Assembly (NCBI GenBank): GCA_029379385.1
Contig: CM055611.1
Span: 4,588,001 to 4,652,000 of the forward strand
From: Quillaja saponaria
Taxonomy: Eukaryota; Streptophyta; Magnoliopsida; Fabales; Quillajaceae
Reading direction: 5' to 3'
Length of the DNA: 64,000 nucleotides
Shown: positions 1 to 12,933 of the stretch, in pieces
Numbering within the stretch: position 1 is the stretch's first letter
How the letters are laid out: each line of letters opens with the position of its first letter
Made by a program: the position numbers and the translations under genes
The notes under the pieces: model-generated
Told to the model about the DNA's origin: nothing
Databases searched by the model: none
Seen by the model: only the letters and a program-made list of their open reading frames with translations

Positions 1-1200
1 TGAGACAAGAAGTACTAGAGCAGTTTTAGGGTTTGATTCTTTCTACTCTCATTGTCTTTTTGTTTCTTTTACATTTCACCTAAATTTTTTAGCCTATTTT
101 TACTATTTTCCTTCCTTATTTTAATTTTAATTTTTTAAAATTAATTGAATCTTTTGAATTGCAATTGACGTGGATTGAGTTGTATACGAATTTGGTTTAC
201 TTACACACATTCGTTTATTTGTTTATTCTAGTTAAAATTGAGATGTGTAGAAATTGAAATGTGGATTTGATGAAGCTATAGATTTGTCTTAAGATGGAAG
301 GATATGGATTTGGAGATGATTGTTCATCAATTTAAGCTAATACGCGGGAAGTGTGTAAAGTAAAATTTTGCATTGTAAATTGTGACATTCAAGTTCTATA
401 AAAATGTTGAGAATTAATTTGTTATGCAAAGGGTTCTGTGATTACTATTTACTATACATTTTTAGGTCCCAACAATGGGATTACCTAATTATTTATATTA
501 ACTAAATTGGAAAGAAGAAACAACTTAACCTTAAATGAACATAAATTAGTATATCCCAAGTCCCTTTAATTAAAAATTTGCAGCTAATAAAATTAAGTTA
601 AATAAGTCTAATTTCTGTAAAAATAATTTTTTTTTATCGATTACATTATTAAACTGGTTTTATACCATGTTCCAAACTTTAGAGCATGTCACCTTAATTA
701 TGATATACATTAAAAATTATTTATAAATAAATATTAATTTCTTTTTTTACACCATTTTTATATTATTTTTAAACTGACTAACACTATAGATCAAAGCAAA
801 ATTTTAATTCTTGACAACATTTACATATATATAAGCGATTTTCTCATATCTTCTCTTTTTTAACCTAGGTCAAAATTTCATTTCTTATCTTTCTCTACAT
901 CAGATTTTCATAAACAAAAAAATAAAAATGAGTACAGAGAATAACATCGACAATGAGTTGTGTTAGGTCTGGTCTGAACTTGTATAATAACTTGATAAAA
1001 TTGAGTAATATATCCACTCTATGCCCATATGAGATGTGCATAATTTGGACCTATATCCGACCCATAGACCGACTAAAAAAGTAATTTTATTAAAGGAAAA
1101 AGCCCAAAAAAAGAAAGTATATGGGTCTTTTTTTATGATTTAAAAAGGGATATACGGGTCTTACCCGGATCTATTAGGTAAACATTCAAAATATTCGAAT
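1..1200. other. AT-rich intergenic region, no gene seen
   Basis: Mostly AT-rich sequence without a credible coding frame. From about 940 to 1230 there are several short GACCCA/GGGTC-like words, a pattern common in old plant repeats, but I cannot define an element. The first 60 bases contain a TTTAGGGTTT word that might belong to a gene lying outside the window. Confidence 0.5.
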
Positions 1201-1236
1201 CCAGACCCACTACCCATTTATAGACCCATCCAATCC

Positions 1237-1437
1237 GGCCCATTGGTCTTTCCAAAATCAGAGTCGGTCTAGAGAGTCGAAAAGCACCCTTAACCCCCGT
1301 CTTTGCCAAACACGGTGCAGAGCGCAGACCACTGAAGCCGACTGTAGAGGCTTTAGACACACACTCACGTTCACGGACACTGTTCTTCAATTTTCGTTTC
1401 ACTTCCTTCTCTCGCTGAAACGTCGGTCTCTGCTACG
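1237..1437 (+). promoter_or_regulatory. Probable BRR2 promoter and first leader exon
   Basis: A GGCCCA word (site II type, 1237-1242) lies ahead of a CT-rich leader that ends at a strong splice donor, G|GTGAGT, at 1437/1438. Site II words are common in promoters of plant housekeeping genes. The transcription start is not visible and is inferred to lie between about 1260 and 1430. Confidence 0.4.
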
Positions 1438-1673
1438 GTGAGTGCCTTCGTTTTTCACCATTGCTTTCCTTGGTTTTCAGTTATCAATTGGTTTCTGTTC
1501 TTTATAATTGTTTCGCTTGGGTTTAGGTTAGGTTTCTTCATTACCATTCAAGCAATCTAGGGTTTCTCATTTCTGTTTTGCAGTAAACTTTTATTGGTTA
1601 AGTATATCTGATTTAGTTTTTTGCTGTTTATATTGTTACTAATAAAGTTTTTGTGATTTTGATATTGAATTAG
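1438..1673 (+). other. Probable 5' UTR intron of BRR2
   Basis: The donor GTGAGT at 1438 is strong. Two acceptors are possible: GCAG ending at 1583 and TTAG ending at 1673. The tract contains two copies of TAGGGTTT, the inverse telo-box word. The acceptor choice is uncertain; the coding start at 1704 is unaffected either way. Confidence 0.45.
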
Positions 1674-1703
1674 GGTTTTTGAGGCTTTCTTTGACACTTT
1701 GCA

Positions 1704-4700
1704 ATGGCGCATCTGGGTGGTGGTGCCGAGGCACACGCTCGATTCAAGCAGTATGAGTATAGAGCCAACTCGAGTCTTGTCTTGACTACTGATTCTCGTC
1801 CACGCGACACCCATGAACCCACCGGGGAGCCTGAATCATTGTGGGGTAAGATTGACCCTAAAGCCTTTGGTGATAGAGTTGCCAGAGGTAGACCTCCAGA
1901 GTTAGATGAGAAGCTTGAGAAAGCTAAGAGGAAAAAGAAAGAGCGGGACCCTCTTGCAGAACCTCCACCTAGCCGGCAGAGCAAGAGACGGCGACTTCAA
2001 GAGGAGAGTGTCTTGACCTCCACTGAAGAGGGTGTTTATCAGCCTAAGACTAAGGAAACAAGGGCTGCTTATGAGGCCATGCTTAGTGTTATCCAACAGC
2101 AGTTGGGTGGGCAGCCGCTGAGCATAGTAAGTGGTGCAGCTGATGAAATTTTGTCTGTTCTTAAGAATGAGACAATAAAGAACCCTGACAAGAAGAAGGA
2201 GATTGAGAAGCTGTTAAATCCTATAGCCAACCATGTATTTGATCAGCTGGTTTCCATTGGGAGGCTTATCACTGATTTTCAGGATGGGGGTGATGCAGCT
2301 GGGTCTGCTGTAGCTAATGGTGATGATGCGCTTGATGATGATATGGGTGTTGCAGTTGAGTTCGATGAGAATGAGGAAGAGGAAGAAGAAAGCGATCTTG
2401 ATATTGTGCAGGAAGAAGAAGATGAGGACGATGATGTGGTTGAACCTAATGGTAGTAGTGCTATGCAAATGGGTGGTGGTATAGATGATGATGACATGCG
2501 GGAAGCAAATGAGGGAATGGGGCTTAATGTTCAGGACATTGATGCTTATTGGCTTCAAAGGAAGATCTCTCAAGCTTATGAACAACAGATTGATCCACAA
2601 CAATGCCAGAAGCTTGCGGAAGAGGTTCTTAAAATACTTGCTGAAGGTGATGACAGGGAAGTTGAAACCAAACTGTTAGTTCACCTCCAGTTTGAGAAGT
2701 TTCCCCTCATTAAGTACCTTCTGCGGAACCGGCTGAAGGTGGTCTGGTGTACTCGTTTGGCGAGGGCAGAGGACCAGGATGAGAGGAAGAAAATTGAGGA
2801 GGAAATGATGGGACTTGGTCCAGACTTGGCTGTGATCTTAGAGCAGTTGCATGCCACAAGGGCAACTGCAAAAGAGAGGCAGAAGAACTTGGAGAAAAGT
2901 ATTAGAGAAGAAGCACGCCGATTGAAGGATGAGACTGGTGGAGATGGGGACAAGGGCATGAGGGGACTTGCTGATAGAGACATGGAGAGTGGTTGGTTGA
3001 AAGGGCAGCGTCAGTTGCTTGATCTTGAGAACCTTGCTTTTGAACAAGGTGGGTATTTTATGGCTAAAAAGAAGTGTGACCTTCCTGATGGCTCTTATAG
3101 ACATCTTAGCAAAGGATATGAAGAAATTCATGTGCCAGCACTGAAGGCAAAACCACTTGATCCCACTGAGAAGCTTATAAAAGTGTCTTCCATGCCGGAT
3201 TGGGCACAACCAGCATTTAAAGGAATGACCCAGTTGAACAGGGTACAGAGTAAGGTTTATGAGACTGCACTCTTTAAAGCAGACAATGTTCTCTTATGTG
3301 CTCCCACAGGAGCTGGGAAAACTAATGTTGCAGTACTCACCATACTTCAGCAGATTGCATTGCACAGGAATTCTGATGGTTCGTTCAACCATAGTGATTA
3401 TAAGATTGTCTATGTTGCACCAATGAAAGCTCTTGTTGCTGAGGTTGTTGGAAATTTATCCAACCGTCTGCAGGATTATGATGTCAAGGTTAGGGAGCTT
3501 AGTGGAGACCAGACATTGACCCGCCAACAAATTGAGGAAACTCAAATTATTGTCACAACTCCTGAGAAGTGGGATATCATAACTAGAAAGTCCGGAGATC
3601 GTACATATACACAGCTTGTGAAACTTCTGATCATTGATGAAATTCATCTTCTTCATGATAATCGAGGACCTGTGCTTGAAAGTATTGTTGCAAGAACTGT
3701 AAGACAGATTGAAACCACAAAAGAGCATATCCGGTTGGTGGGTCTATCTGCTACTCTCCCTAATTATGAGGATGTAGCACTATTCTTACGTGTTGATCTG
3801 AAAAAGGGGTTGTTTCATTTCGATAATAGTTACAGGCCTGTCCCTCTTTCCCAACAGTACATTGGAATAACAGTGAAGAAGCCACTTCAGAGGTTCCAGT
3901 TGATGAATGACGTCTGTTATGAGAAGGTAATGGCTGTAGCAGGAAAACATCAAGTTCTAATCTTTGTCCACTCAAGGAAAGAAACTGCCAAAACAGCCCG
4001 TGCAATCCGAGATACTGCACTTGCTAATGATACACTTGGTAGATTCCTTAAAGATGACAGTGCAAGCCGTGAGATTCTCCATATTCACACAGATCTTGTG
4101 AAGAGCAATGATCTTAAAGATCTTCTACCATATGGTTTCGCAATTCATCATGCAGGAATGACAAGGCCTGACCGCCAACTTGTTGAGGATCTCTTTGCTG
4201 ATGGACATGTACAAGTTCTGGTTTCCACTGCAACTCTTGCTTGGGGTGTGAACCTGCCTGCTCACACTGTGATTATTAAAGGGACACAGATCTATAATCC
4301 AGAAAAGGGGGCATGGACTGAACTTAGTCCTCTTGATGTAATGCAGATGCTGGGTCGTGCAGGAAGGCCCCAGTATGATTCCTATGGTGAGGGAATCATT
4401 ATTACCGGACATGGTGAACTGCAGTATTATCTTTCTCTTATGAACCAACAGCTTCCTATAGAGAGCCAGTTTGTGTCCAAGTTGGCTGATCAGCTGAATG
4501 CAGAAATAGTTCTTGGAACTGTTCAAAATGCTAGTGAAGCATGTAATTGGATTGGTTACACTTACTTGTACGTCCGTATGCTACGGAATCCTACGCTGTA
4601 TGGTTTAGCACCTGATGTTCTGACAACCGATATAACACTGGAGGAAAGAAGGGCTGATTTGGTAAGAATATTGTTTTGGATTACACATGTTCTGTAAGAT

Positions 4701-7700
4701 CTAAATGCTCTCTTGTTTTTCTTCCCATTTTTGTTTTAATTGTTTTGGTATGTCTACTTGTCTCATTGTATGTTTTCAGAAGTTCATTTATACAAGGCTT
4801 GTTGATCTGTGGCTGCATGGATTGCTTTCTTTTATGAATTTGTTTTTTAAAATCAAAATACTCTCCCTTGGATTGTTGTGTTCTGCTTATCTCATTGTAT
4901 GTTTGCGGTAGTTCATCTATAAATGGTTCTGGACCTGTAGCTGCATGGGCTCTGCTTTTTTTCCTGAAATTTTGTTTCATTTTATTATTGACAAGAACGA
5001 TAGACAGATATTCCATGAGAAATTAACTTAACCTAAGGTTGATTAGTCATATTCTGCACAAACAAAAAATAGAAACCTCAAGTACGTGGATTGCATCATA
5101 ATTACTTATAATTGTAAAACCGAAATGTGTTCACCTGTGACCTGTCATACTGTGGTACATTACTTATACTGTACACAGACATGAAAACTTTTAAAGGCGT
5201 TTATGGGTTATTTACATAACTTTTCAATGGTTGTAATCTTATGAAATTATGTCTTAACATTTCTTTTTAGGAACCTATAAATATGTGTATGAGATTGCTT
5301 ACCTCGTCAGTCATCATTATATCCGTGCTTGTATTGAAGATATGCTGTAGTAATTCAGTGGTACTTGTCAAAAAAACGAAGATGACATAAATCTCCTTGA
5401 TATGTACCATCAGAGCATGAAATATACAATAATACAAGTATTTTTATTCAATTTACTTCTTGTTTTTTGTTGTTTAGTCTAATGTATTTATTTCCCAAGT
5501 GTGCATCCCGAGTTTAAAATTTTAACTGTTGTCTACTGTATTAGTTTGTAGTTTGTACTCATGAATTTTTGTGAAGTTGTCGTTCTTTAATTTTTGGACC
5601 TCATGTCACTTGTCATGTAATAACATTATGCCTGCACTAGATCACATAGGTTATTACATATGTTTATGCATGACAAACATGCTACCATTTACTGAATTTT
5701 CCCTTTTATTTGGCAACTATTAGTAGTGCTTTATTTTTGATATGATGTTTTTGCAGATTCGTTCTGCAGCTTACATATGTTTATGCATGACAAACATGCT
5801 ACCATTTACTGACTTTTTGCTTTTATTTGGCAACTATTAGTAATGCTTTATTTTTTAAATGGTGTTTTTGCAGATTCATTCGGCAGCAACCATCTTGGAC
5901 AGAAATAATTTAGTCAAGTATGATAGGAAAAGTGGGTATTTCCAGGTCACAGACTTGGGTCGAATTGCTAGTTACTATTATATTACTCATGGAACAATAT
6001 CCACTTATAATGAGCATTTGAAGCCTACAATGGGAGATATCGAGCTCTGTCGGTTGTTCTCACTGAGTGAAGAATTTAAATATGTGACAGTTAGACAGGA
6101 TGAGAAGATGGAACTGGCAAAACTCTTGGACCGTGTCCCAATTCCCATCAAGGAGAGTTTGGAGGAGCCAAGTGCCAAGATTAATGTTTTGCTGCAAGCA
6201 TATATTTCACAGTTGAAGCTTGAAGGGCTTTCATTAACATCTGATATGGTGTTCATCACTCAGGTTTGCTTTTGTCTCATTTTCTTTATAACATTTCCTG
6301 CTGCAACTTGCTGCAATCTTTCTATTACTTTGTTAGTCGGATTTGACTTCCAATTCTTTCTCTGTTTTCTACTTGGCTGTATTTTTGTATCTTTTTGTTG
6401 ATCTTTTTTGTCAATTTTTTCCCCTTACAGAGTGCTGGGCGTCTTATGCGGGCTCTTTTTGAGATTGTCTTGAAACGCGGATGGGCACAGTTAGCTGAGA
6501 AGGCTTTGAACTTATGCAAGATGGTAAACAAGAGGATGTGGAGTGTCCAAACACCGCTTCGTCAATTCAATGAAATCAGTAATGATGTATTGACTAAGTT
6601 GGAGAAGAAGGATTTGGCATGGGAAAGGTATTATGATTTGTCATCACAGGAGATAGGCGAGCTCATTCGTTCCCAGAAGATGGGAAAACCACTTCATAAA
6701 TACATTCATCAGTTCCCAAAACTAAACCTTGCTGCACATGTGCAGCCAATTACTCGTACAGTTTTGAGGGTTGAGCTTACAATAACTCCAGATTTTCAGT
6801 GGGAGGACAGAGTCCATGGGTATGTTGAGCCATTTTGGGTGATTGTGGAGGATAATGATGGAGAATATATTCTGCATCATGAATATTTTATGCTGAAGAA
6901 GCAGTATATAGACGAGGATCACACCCTAAGTTTCACAGTGCCAATTTATGAACCAATGCCTCCTCAATACTTCATTCGTGTTGTCTCAGACAGATGGCTT
7001 GGTTCACAAACTGTTTTACCTGTTTCTTTCAGGCATCTAATCTTACCAGAAAAGTATCCTCCTCCAACAGAGCTTCTAGACTTGCAACCACTGCCCGTTA
7101 CTGCCTTAAGGAATCCATTATATGAAGCTCTTTATCAGGATTTTAAGCATTTCAATCCTGTTCAGACACAGGTCTTCACTGTACTTTATAATTCTGATGA
7201 CAATGTCTTAGTTGCTGCACCAACTGGTAGTGGGAAAACTATATGTGCAGAGTTTGCTATCTTGAGAAATCATCAAAAGGGGCTTGATAGTGTTATGCGT
7301 GTTGTGTATATTGCACCAATTGAAGCTCTTGCTAAGGAACGGTATCGTGACTGGCAGAGAAAGTTTGGAGATGGGCTTCAATTGCGGGTAGTTGAATTAA
7401 CTGGAGAAACAGCAACTGATTTGAAACTGCTCGAGAAAGGTCAAATTATTATCAGTACTCCTGAGAAATGGGATGCTTTATCCCGGCGCTGGAAACAGAG
7501 GAAACATGTCCAGCAGGTTAGTCTTTTCATAGTTGATGAGCTCCACTTAATTGGTGGTCAAGGTGGTCCTGTTTTGGAGGTGATTGTCTCAAGGATGAGA
7601 TATATTGCCAGTCAGGTTGAAAATAAGATTCGTATTGTGGCTTTGTCAACATCCCTTGCCAATGCAAAGGACCTCGGAGAATGGATAGGAGCTACCTCTC

Positions 7701-9616
7701 ATGGTCTTTTCAATTTCCCTCCTGGTGTTCGTCCTGTACCTTTAGAGATACACATTCAAGGGGTGGACATTGCCAACTTTGAGGCAAGGATGCAAGCAAT
7801 GACGAAACCAACATACACTGCAATCATCCAGCATGCCAAGAATGGAAAGCCTGCTCTTGTGTTTGTACCTACAAGAAAGCATGTTCGGTTCACTGCTGTG
7901 GATTTGATGACATACTCAAATGCAGACAGTGGAGAGAAGCCTTTCCTCTTGCGATCCCCAGGGGAGCTTGAGCCTTTTACCGACAAGATTAATGATGAAA
8001 TGTTAAAAGCTACTTTAGGCCATGGAGTGGGCTACTTGCATGAGGGTTTAAGCAGTTTTGATCGTGAAGTTGTGACACAGCTTTTTGAGGCTGGGTGGAT
8101 TCAGGTTTGTGTCTTGAGCAGTTCAATGTGTTGGGGTGTGACATTGTCAGCCCATTTGGTGGTCGTAATGGGAACACAATACTATGATGGGCGGGAAAAT
8201 GCACAGACAGATTACCCTGTTACTGATCTTTTGCAGATGATGGGTCATGCTAGTCGACCTCTCCTAGATAACTCTGGGAAATGTGTCATCCTCTGCCATG
8301 CCCCTCGTAAGGAGTACTACAAGAAGTTCTTGTATGAAGCATTCCCTGTTGAAAGCCATCTTCACCACTTCTTGCATGATAACATAAATGCAGAAATTGT
8401 TGCTGGAATCATTGAGAACAAGCAAGATGCTGTTGATTATCTTACTTGGACTTTCATGTATAGGAGGCTTACACAAAATCCCAACTACTACAATCTACAA
8501 GGAGTTAGTCATAGGCATCTTTCTGATCACCTCTCAGAACTTGTGGAAAATACATTGAGTGATTTAGAATCGAGTAAGTGTGCTGCTATTGAGGATGACA
8601 TGGACCTTTCTCCTCTGAATCTTGGTATGATAGCATCATATTACTATATTAGTTACACAACCATTGAACGATTTGCGTCTTCTTTGACTTCAAAAACGAA
8701 AATGAAGGGTCTACTGGAGATTTTGGCTTCAGCTTCTGAGTATGCCCAGCTTCCTATACGACCTGGAGAGGAAGAGGTGGTCCGGAGGTTAATTAATCAC
8801 CAACGGTTTTCTTTTGAGAACCCCAAAGTTACAGATCCACATGTGAAGGCTAATTCTCTTCTTCAGGCCCACTTCTCAAGGCAACCTTTGGGTGGGAATC
8901 TCTCGTTGGATCAGCGAGAGGTGCTTCTTTCTTCCAGCAGATTGCTTCAGGCAATGGTTGATGTTATTTCAAGCAATGGTTGGCTTAGCCTTGCTCTTCT
9001 TGCTATGGAAGTTAGCCAAATGGTAACACAGGGTATGTGGGAACGTGACTCTATGCTTCTACAACTTCCACACTTCACAAAGGAGTTGGCTAAGAAATGC
9101 CAGGAGAACCCTGGAAAGAGTGTAGAGACTGTGTTTGATTTGGTGGAGATGGAGGATGATGAGAGGCGTGATCTACTCCAGATGTCAGATTCACAATTGC
9201 TAGATATTGCACGATTTTGCAATCGTTTTCCCAACATTGATTTGTCATATGAGGTGCTGGAGGGTGACAATGTGAGAGCTGGGGATGACGTCACATTACA
9301 AGTCACTCTTGAGCGGGATCTTGAGGGAAGGACAGAGGTTGGATCCGTTGATGCTCCTAGGTATCCAAAACCCAAGGAGGAAGGGTGGTGGCTTGTTGTT
9401 GGAGATACCAAAAACAACCTGTTGCTTGCCATCAAGAGGGTTTCGCTGCAAAGGAAGTTGAAAGCCAAACTTGAGTTTGTTGCTCCTGCAGAAGCTGGAA
9501 AGAAATCTTATGCACTTTATTTCATGTGCGATTCATATTTGGGTTGTGATCAGGAATATAGCTTCTCTGTTGATGTCAAGGAAGCTGGTGCAGATGATGA
9601 CAGCGGCAGGGAATGA
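1704..9616 (+). CDS. BRR2: BRR2-type DExH-box U5 snRNP helicase (DExH12/SNRNP200 family)
   Basis: Nuclear ATP-dependent RNA helicase that unwinds U4/U6 during spliceosome activation. Coding exons are 1704-4661, 5874-6263 and 6431-9616. All introns are phase 0, giving 2,177 residues, close to the plant BRR2 size of about 2,170. The N-terminal part has a Lys/Arg-rich stretch and a long acidic tract (about residues 218-250). Cassette 1 has Walker A APTGAGKT (533-540), DEIH (645-648), SAT, and a GRAGRP motif near 884. Cassette 2 has APTGSGKT (1379-1386) and DELH (1485-1488), but STS replaces SAT and GHASRP replaces GRAGRP. This fits the known family pattern in which only the first cassette is catalytically active. 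Each cassette is followed by a Sec63-type region. Junctions were chosen because they restore continuous conserved sequence. Intron 1 carries a duplicated acceptor (see repeat at 5654-5887). Confidence 0.95.
5654..5887 (+). repeat. 117-bp tandem duplication across BRR2 intron 1 acceptor and exon 2 start
   Basis: Two copies, 5654-5770 and 5771-5887, differ at only a few positions. Each contains the pyrimidine tract, TTTTTGCAG, and the first 14 bases of exon 2. The downstream acceptor (exon from 5874) gives the conserved protein. The upstream acceptor (exon from 5757) keeps frame, because 117 is divisible by 3, but runs into an in-frame TAG within the second copy's intron sequence. Confidence 0.9.
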
Positions 9617-11495
9617 AGGGGATATGCTTTTGTGTTTGGAATTTTTGGCTTTTCCAATGTAATTTTAGATGAATCTTATGTACGTGTATGATACTAGCCA
9701 ACAAGAACTGCGGTTTAGGATAGTGGATCGTATCATGTTGGATTCGTTTTATGGTATTGAAAATTGACATCTGATGTATTAGAATTTGTGCACTTGCTAC
9801 CTGATGACTCAAGTGATATAACTTAGTTGATATGTAATCTGATTGTGTTTATTACCCAACCATTACCGTATTTGTATTGACATGTAAAGATTCATTTACA
9901 TCTATGTCTTATATAAGTACCAACTTAAGTGCTGAGTTGTATAAATCTGGCTTAGCCAATCATATACCTATGCTTTTATCTTTTGAGCTTGAATGCCTCA
10001 GTACTTCCAACCCCTCATCATTAATTAACATTTTTTTTGTAATGCTGCCCAAAAGAAAACAATATTCAGAACTTCTGGAATAGTAAATTATTCATGGTTA
10101 CTTTTTATCAATGTCCACACTTTATCTTGATTCTGTATTGCCTTCTGTTTTGGTATTACACTTCTGTGTCCTGTCTCTTAAGAACATGTAGTTTTTAGCT
10201 GCATGACTGGACCTTTTGGGTCATGTTCCGTACGAGGAACCAGGGGCTGATATTGATGCAGGAAAGGGGACAGAAATAGAGAAAATTTGCAGTAAAATTA
10301 GGGTTACTGTATCCATAAGGTTACAGTAGCTACAATAGCCGGATGGCTACAGTACCCTAATTTTAACACTGATTGCTTTATTTATATTATCTTTTTCCCG
10401 TATGGCATGTACACGAACAAAATGGCAGCTTCCTCAGTTCGGCCCTGTACAACTGATCTGATTAAGTGGTTATTCTGATGTATTTGCATTTTTGACTTGG
10501 TTTGCAGACAATGAATAGTTCCTTTATAGGCTTAAGAAACAAAACAATTTAAGAATACTTCTAATGGAGAATGAATATCTTTAAATGCTCTTTTGATTAT
10601 GGAGGAAATAAGGGATAACAATTTTTATTGAGCTTCAGCAGGGAGATCTCTAGTTTTCATGTTAGTCATCTATTTTATTAAAGGGTGCCCTAGGGGCACA
10701 ACTCTTTGTACATGACTGTCTAGAAAAACTTCTGCATGAGCACACGAAAAACTACTTAGTGCCAACCCATCAGAGTAGCTATGAAAAATTGTTGTATGCT
10801 CATATGAGCATAAGGATCTGAATCTGATGCACACAGACTTTCACAAATCTTGCAGTTTTATTTAGGGAATAGTTAATTACTATCATTAAAATAAGAAAAT
10901 AAGAAGTTTCTTGACTTCTGTTCTCCTACATGACGTGTTAAGCCCCTAGAGGACAGTATATCATTTTCCATTTCTATTCTTACTTTAGAATCATTGGTTT
11001 GAATGGCTTTGCTATTATTTAAATAATCTGGATTCTGATATGTATTATTTGGAAGCAGAAGGAGGCCTAATTAAGTAGGGAAGGAGCGCTGTGGATTTTC
11101 CTCACTGAGCTAATAGTTTGATGCGTTGATTGGAATTACATCATTATGTCATCTGAACTTTAGAGCTGAATATGCTTTCTTATGTTTCTGATTACTTTAC
11201 AGGTCTCTGTTTGTGGTGATTTTTTCACTCTATGTTGCATACTTTTTTGAGTCTCTAAGATCCCTCTAAGATCCAAGCAATCTATGACCTCTTAGTGTTT
11301 AATTTGAGACTCAGATCAACAAACTAGACACTAGAATTTTTTACTTTTTGATTTTTGATAAAGTTTTAATAAACATCAAATAATTTGTTACACAGATTTA
11401 AGATTTCAAGCAAAAGATAGACAAAGGTACATTACAAGACTTTTAAGAAACATAAAAGAAATTTTATTCTAATATACAAGATAGTGATTGAGCTT
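9617..11495. other. BRR2 3' flank and intergenic region
   Basis: The first few hundred bases should hold the BRR2 3' UTR; no perfect AATAAA stands out. The right end should hold the CP12 3' UTR on the minus strand: an AATAAA word on that strand maps to 11463-11468, about 30 bases after the CP12 stop. No coding frame here resembles a known protein. A short inverted repeat is listed separately. Confidence 0.5.
10292..10367. repeat. Imperfect inverted repeat (small MITE-like hairpin)
   Basis: Arms 10292-10318 and 10341-10367 share TAAAATTAGGGT and ACTGTA words in inverted order, with a few mismatches and one indel. The loop contains further CTACAGTA-like words. The size suggests a tiny MITE remnant; no target duplication is evident. 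Confidence 0.5.
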
Positions 11496-11891
11496 TTAAT
11501 CTTCATATATACGGCACTCATCGGTCTCTGGATTTTCCTGACAGAAAGATTCAAGAGGATCTTGTTTTTCCATCTTGAGTCTCAGATCGGCTTTGGCTTG
11601 GCTAACTTCTTCGACTTCATCCCAAGCCACTTTACACCCATCAGAGATCTCATTCTCCGAGCAAATTTCTTTCGCTTCCATTACTTTCTTCTCTATCATC
11701 TCTGTCAGTTGCTTCTCTCTCATCTGTGTTCCTTTGAATTTCGCCACCGCCATACTTTTCACACACAGCCTCCTTGTCGTCGTGGGAATGATCTGTACTA
11801 CTACTACACGGGTCGGATTTTTGGAACCCAAATTGCTTCCGGATCTGAACGAGATTGACGCAGAAATAGCTGCTTTTGCCGTTGCTGCCAT
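11496..11891 (-). CDS. CP12: CP12, chloroplast Calvin-cycle regulatory protein
   Basis: Small, largely disordered stromal protein that bridges GAPDH and phosphoribulokinase into an inactive complex under oxidising (dark) conditions. The model is a single exon of 131 residues, within the usual range for plant CP12. Residues 1 to about 50 are rich in Ala, Ser, Thr and Arg, as in a transit peptide. The mature part shows the conserved AWDEVEEVSQA core (89-99). It has two redox cysteine pairs, C77/C86 and C117/C126, both spaced C-x8-C. The C-terminus CRIYED is the GAPDH-binding tail. The frame stays open 56 codons upstream, but the Met at 11891 is chosen because it begins a transit-peptide-like sequence and gives the family length. 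It stands alone between BRR2 and the repeat block. Confidence 0.93.
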   Translation of the reverse strand: MAATAKAAISASISFRSGSNLGSKNPTRVVVVQIIPTTTRRLCVKSMAVAKFKGTQMREKQLTEMIEKKVMEAKEICSENEISDGCKVAWDEVEEVSQAKADLRLKMEKQDPLESFCQENPETDECRIYED

Positions 11892-12377
11892 TTTTAGAAC
11901 TCTCTCTGTATTGGTTGAATTTTGGTAAATGATCTTCTCTGCAATTACTGTCAATGCCCAATACGCAAGAAAGACTGTTTGGTAGGACCCACCATTATAC
12001 CAATATAGGAGTTCCAGAATTTTCTCAGAGCAAGTGGGTTCCAGGAAAACCATTGGCATGCGACGGCGTCGTTCTAAAAAATGCTATCGAACATTATCTT
12101 ATCCATATCAACAAGTATGGGATTCTAGTTATTATCTTTTTCATTTATTTATATATTTTTATATGGGTCATTTATTTATAAATTTATATATGGATAAGTT
12201 GTGTTTGGATTAATTATGCACACATTAACTGATAATTTTTTTGGTCATATCAAAGTTAAGTCAATCATGTCCGAACTAGAAAATTTATGAAAATTATAAT
12301 TTAAAAAAATAATGAATGATGTATAGTATGTCGATAAGTTTAGCTATTAGGGTCTTGCAAATCAATGTTCTTAAGAT

Positions 12378-12933
12378 CCGGTTAAAAAATATTAAATATT
12401 ATTGTATTTTTCAATTTTTAGAATGTGTTTTTGTTTATTAGTTTTAGAGTCTTATTTTTTATTAGGACACTAATACCCTTAAAATAAATTCAATATTTTA
12501 TTTAAATAATTATTTCTAATTTAATTTTAATTCTCCAAATTAAAATAAATTTAAAATAAATTGGCATTAATAGATTACAATTTTTTCTAATAAATTTATA
12601 TGTATCTATTTTTTTTTTTCATACATACTTTTTCTTTTAAAAGATAGATTAAATGTTTATTTATTAGCGCAAATAAAATTTTAAAAATAGATTGCTTTTC
12701 ATGGTTTGTGTGAAGAATCATTATAGGAGAAGGTTGACATTGTCCCATGATGTATGTGTGCAAAAGGTGCAATAAGAAACAGTTCTTTGTGCAAAATAAT
12801 TATGTAAATAAAATACTGAATTTATTTTGGGGTATTAGTGTCCTGGCAAAAAATGATGTCTCAAAAATTAATAAATAAGAACACATTCCTTTAAAATCAA
12901 GAAAAACAATAGTATTAAACGTTTTTTAACCAG
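12378..12933. mobile_element. MITE-like element with ~115-bp terminal inverted repeats
   Basis: The left arm (12378 to about 12492) and right arm (about 12822 to 12933) are inverted, diverged copies. Both begin with C(C/T)GGTTAAAAAA and include the word GGACACTAATACCC. The interior is AT-rich with no coding frame. This looks like a non-autonomous DNA element. No convincing target duplication is seen, so the superfamily is open. Confidence 0.7.

Noticed and set aside
2279..2497. Serine-rich minus-strand frame in BRR2
   Set aside because: Antisense of the acidic tract (GAT/GAA codons) of BRR2, not a gene.
11892..12059. N-terminal extension of CP12 to 12059
   Set aside because: The extra 56 codons are not transit-peptide-like and would make the protein far longer than the family; the Met at 11891 fits better.
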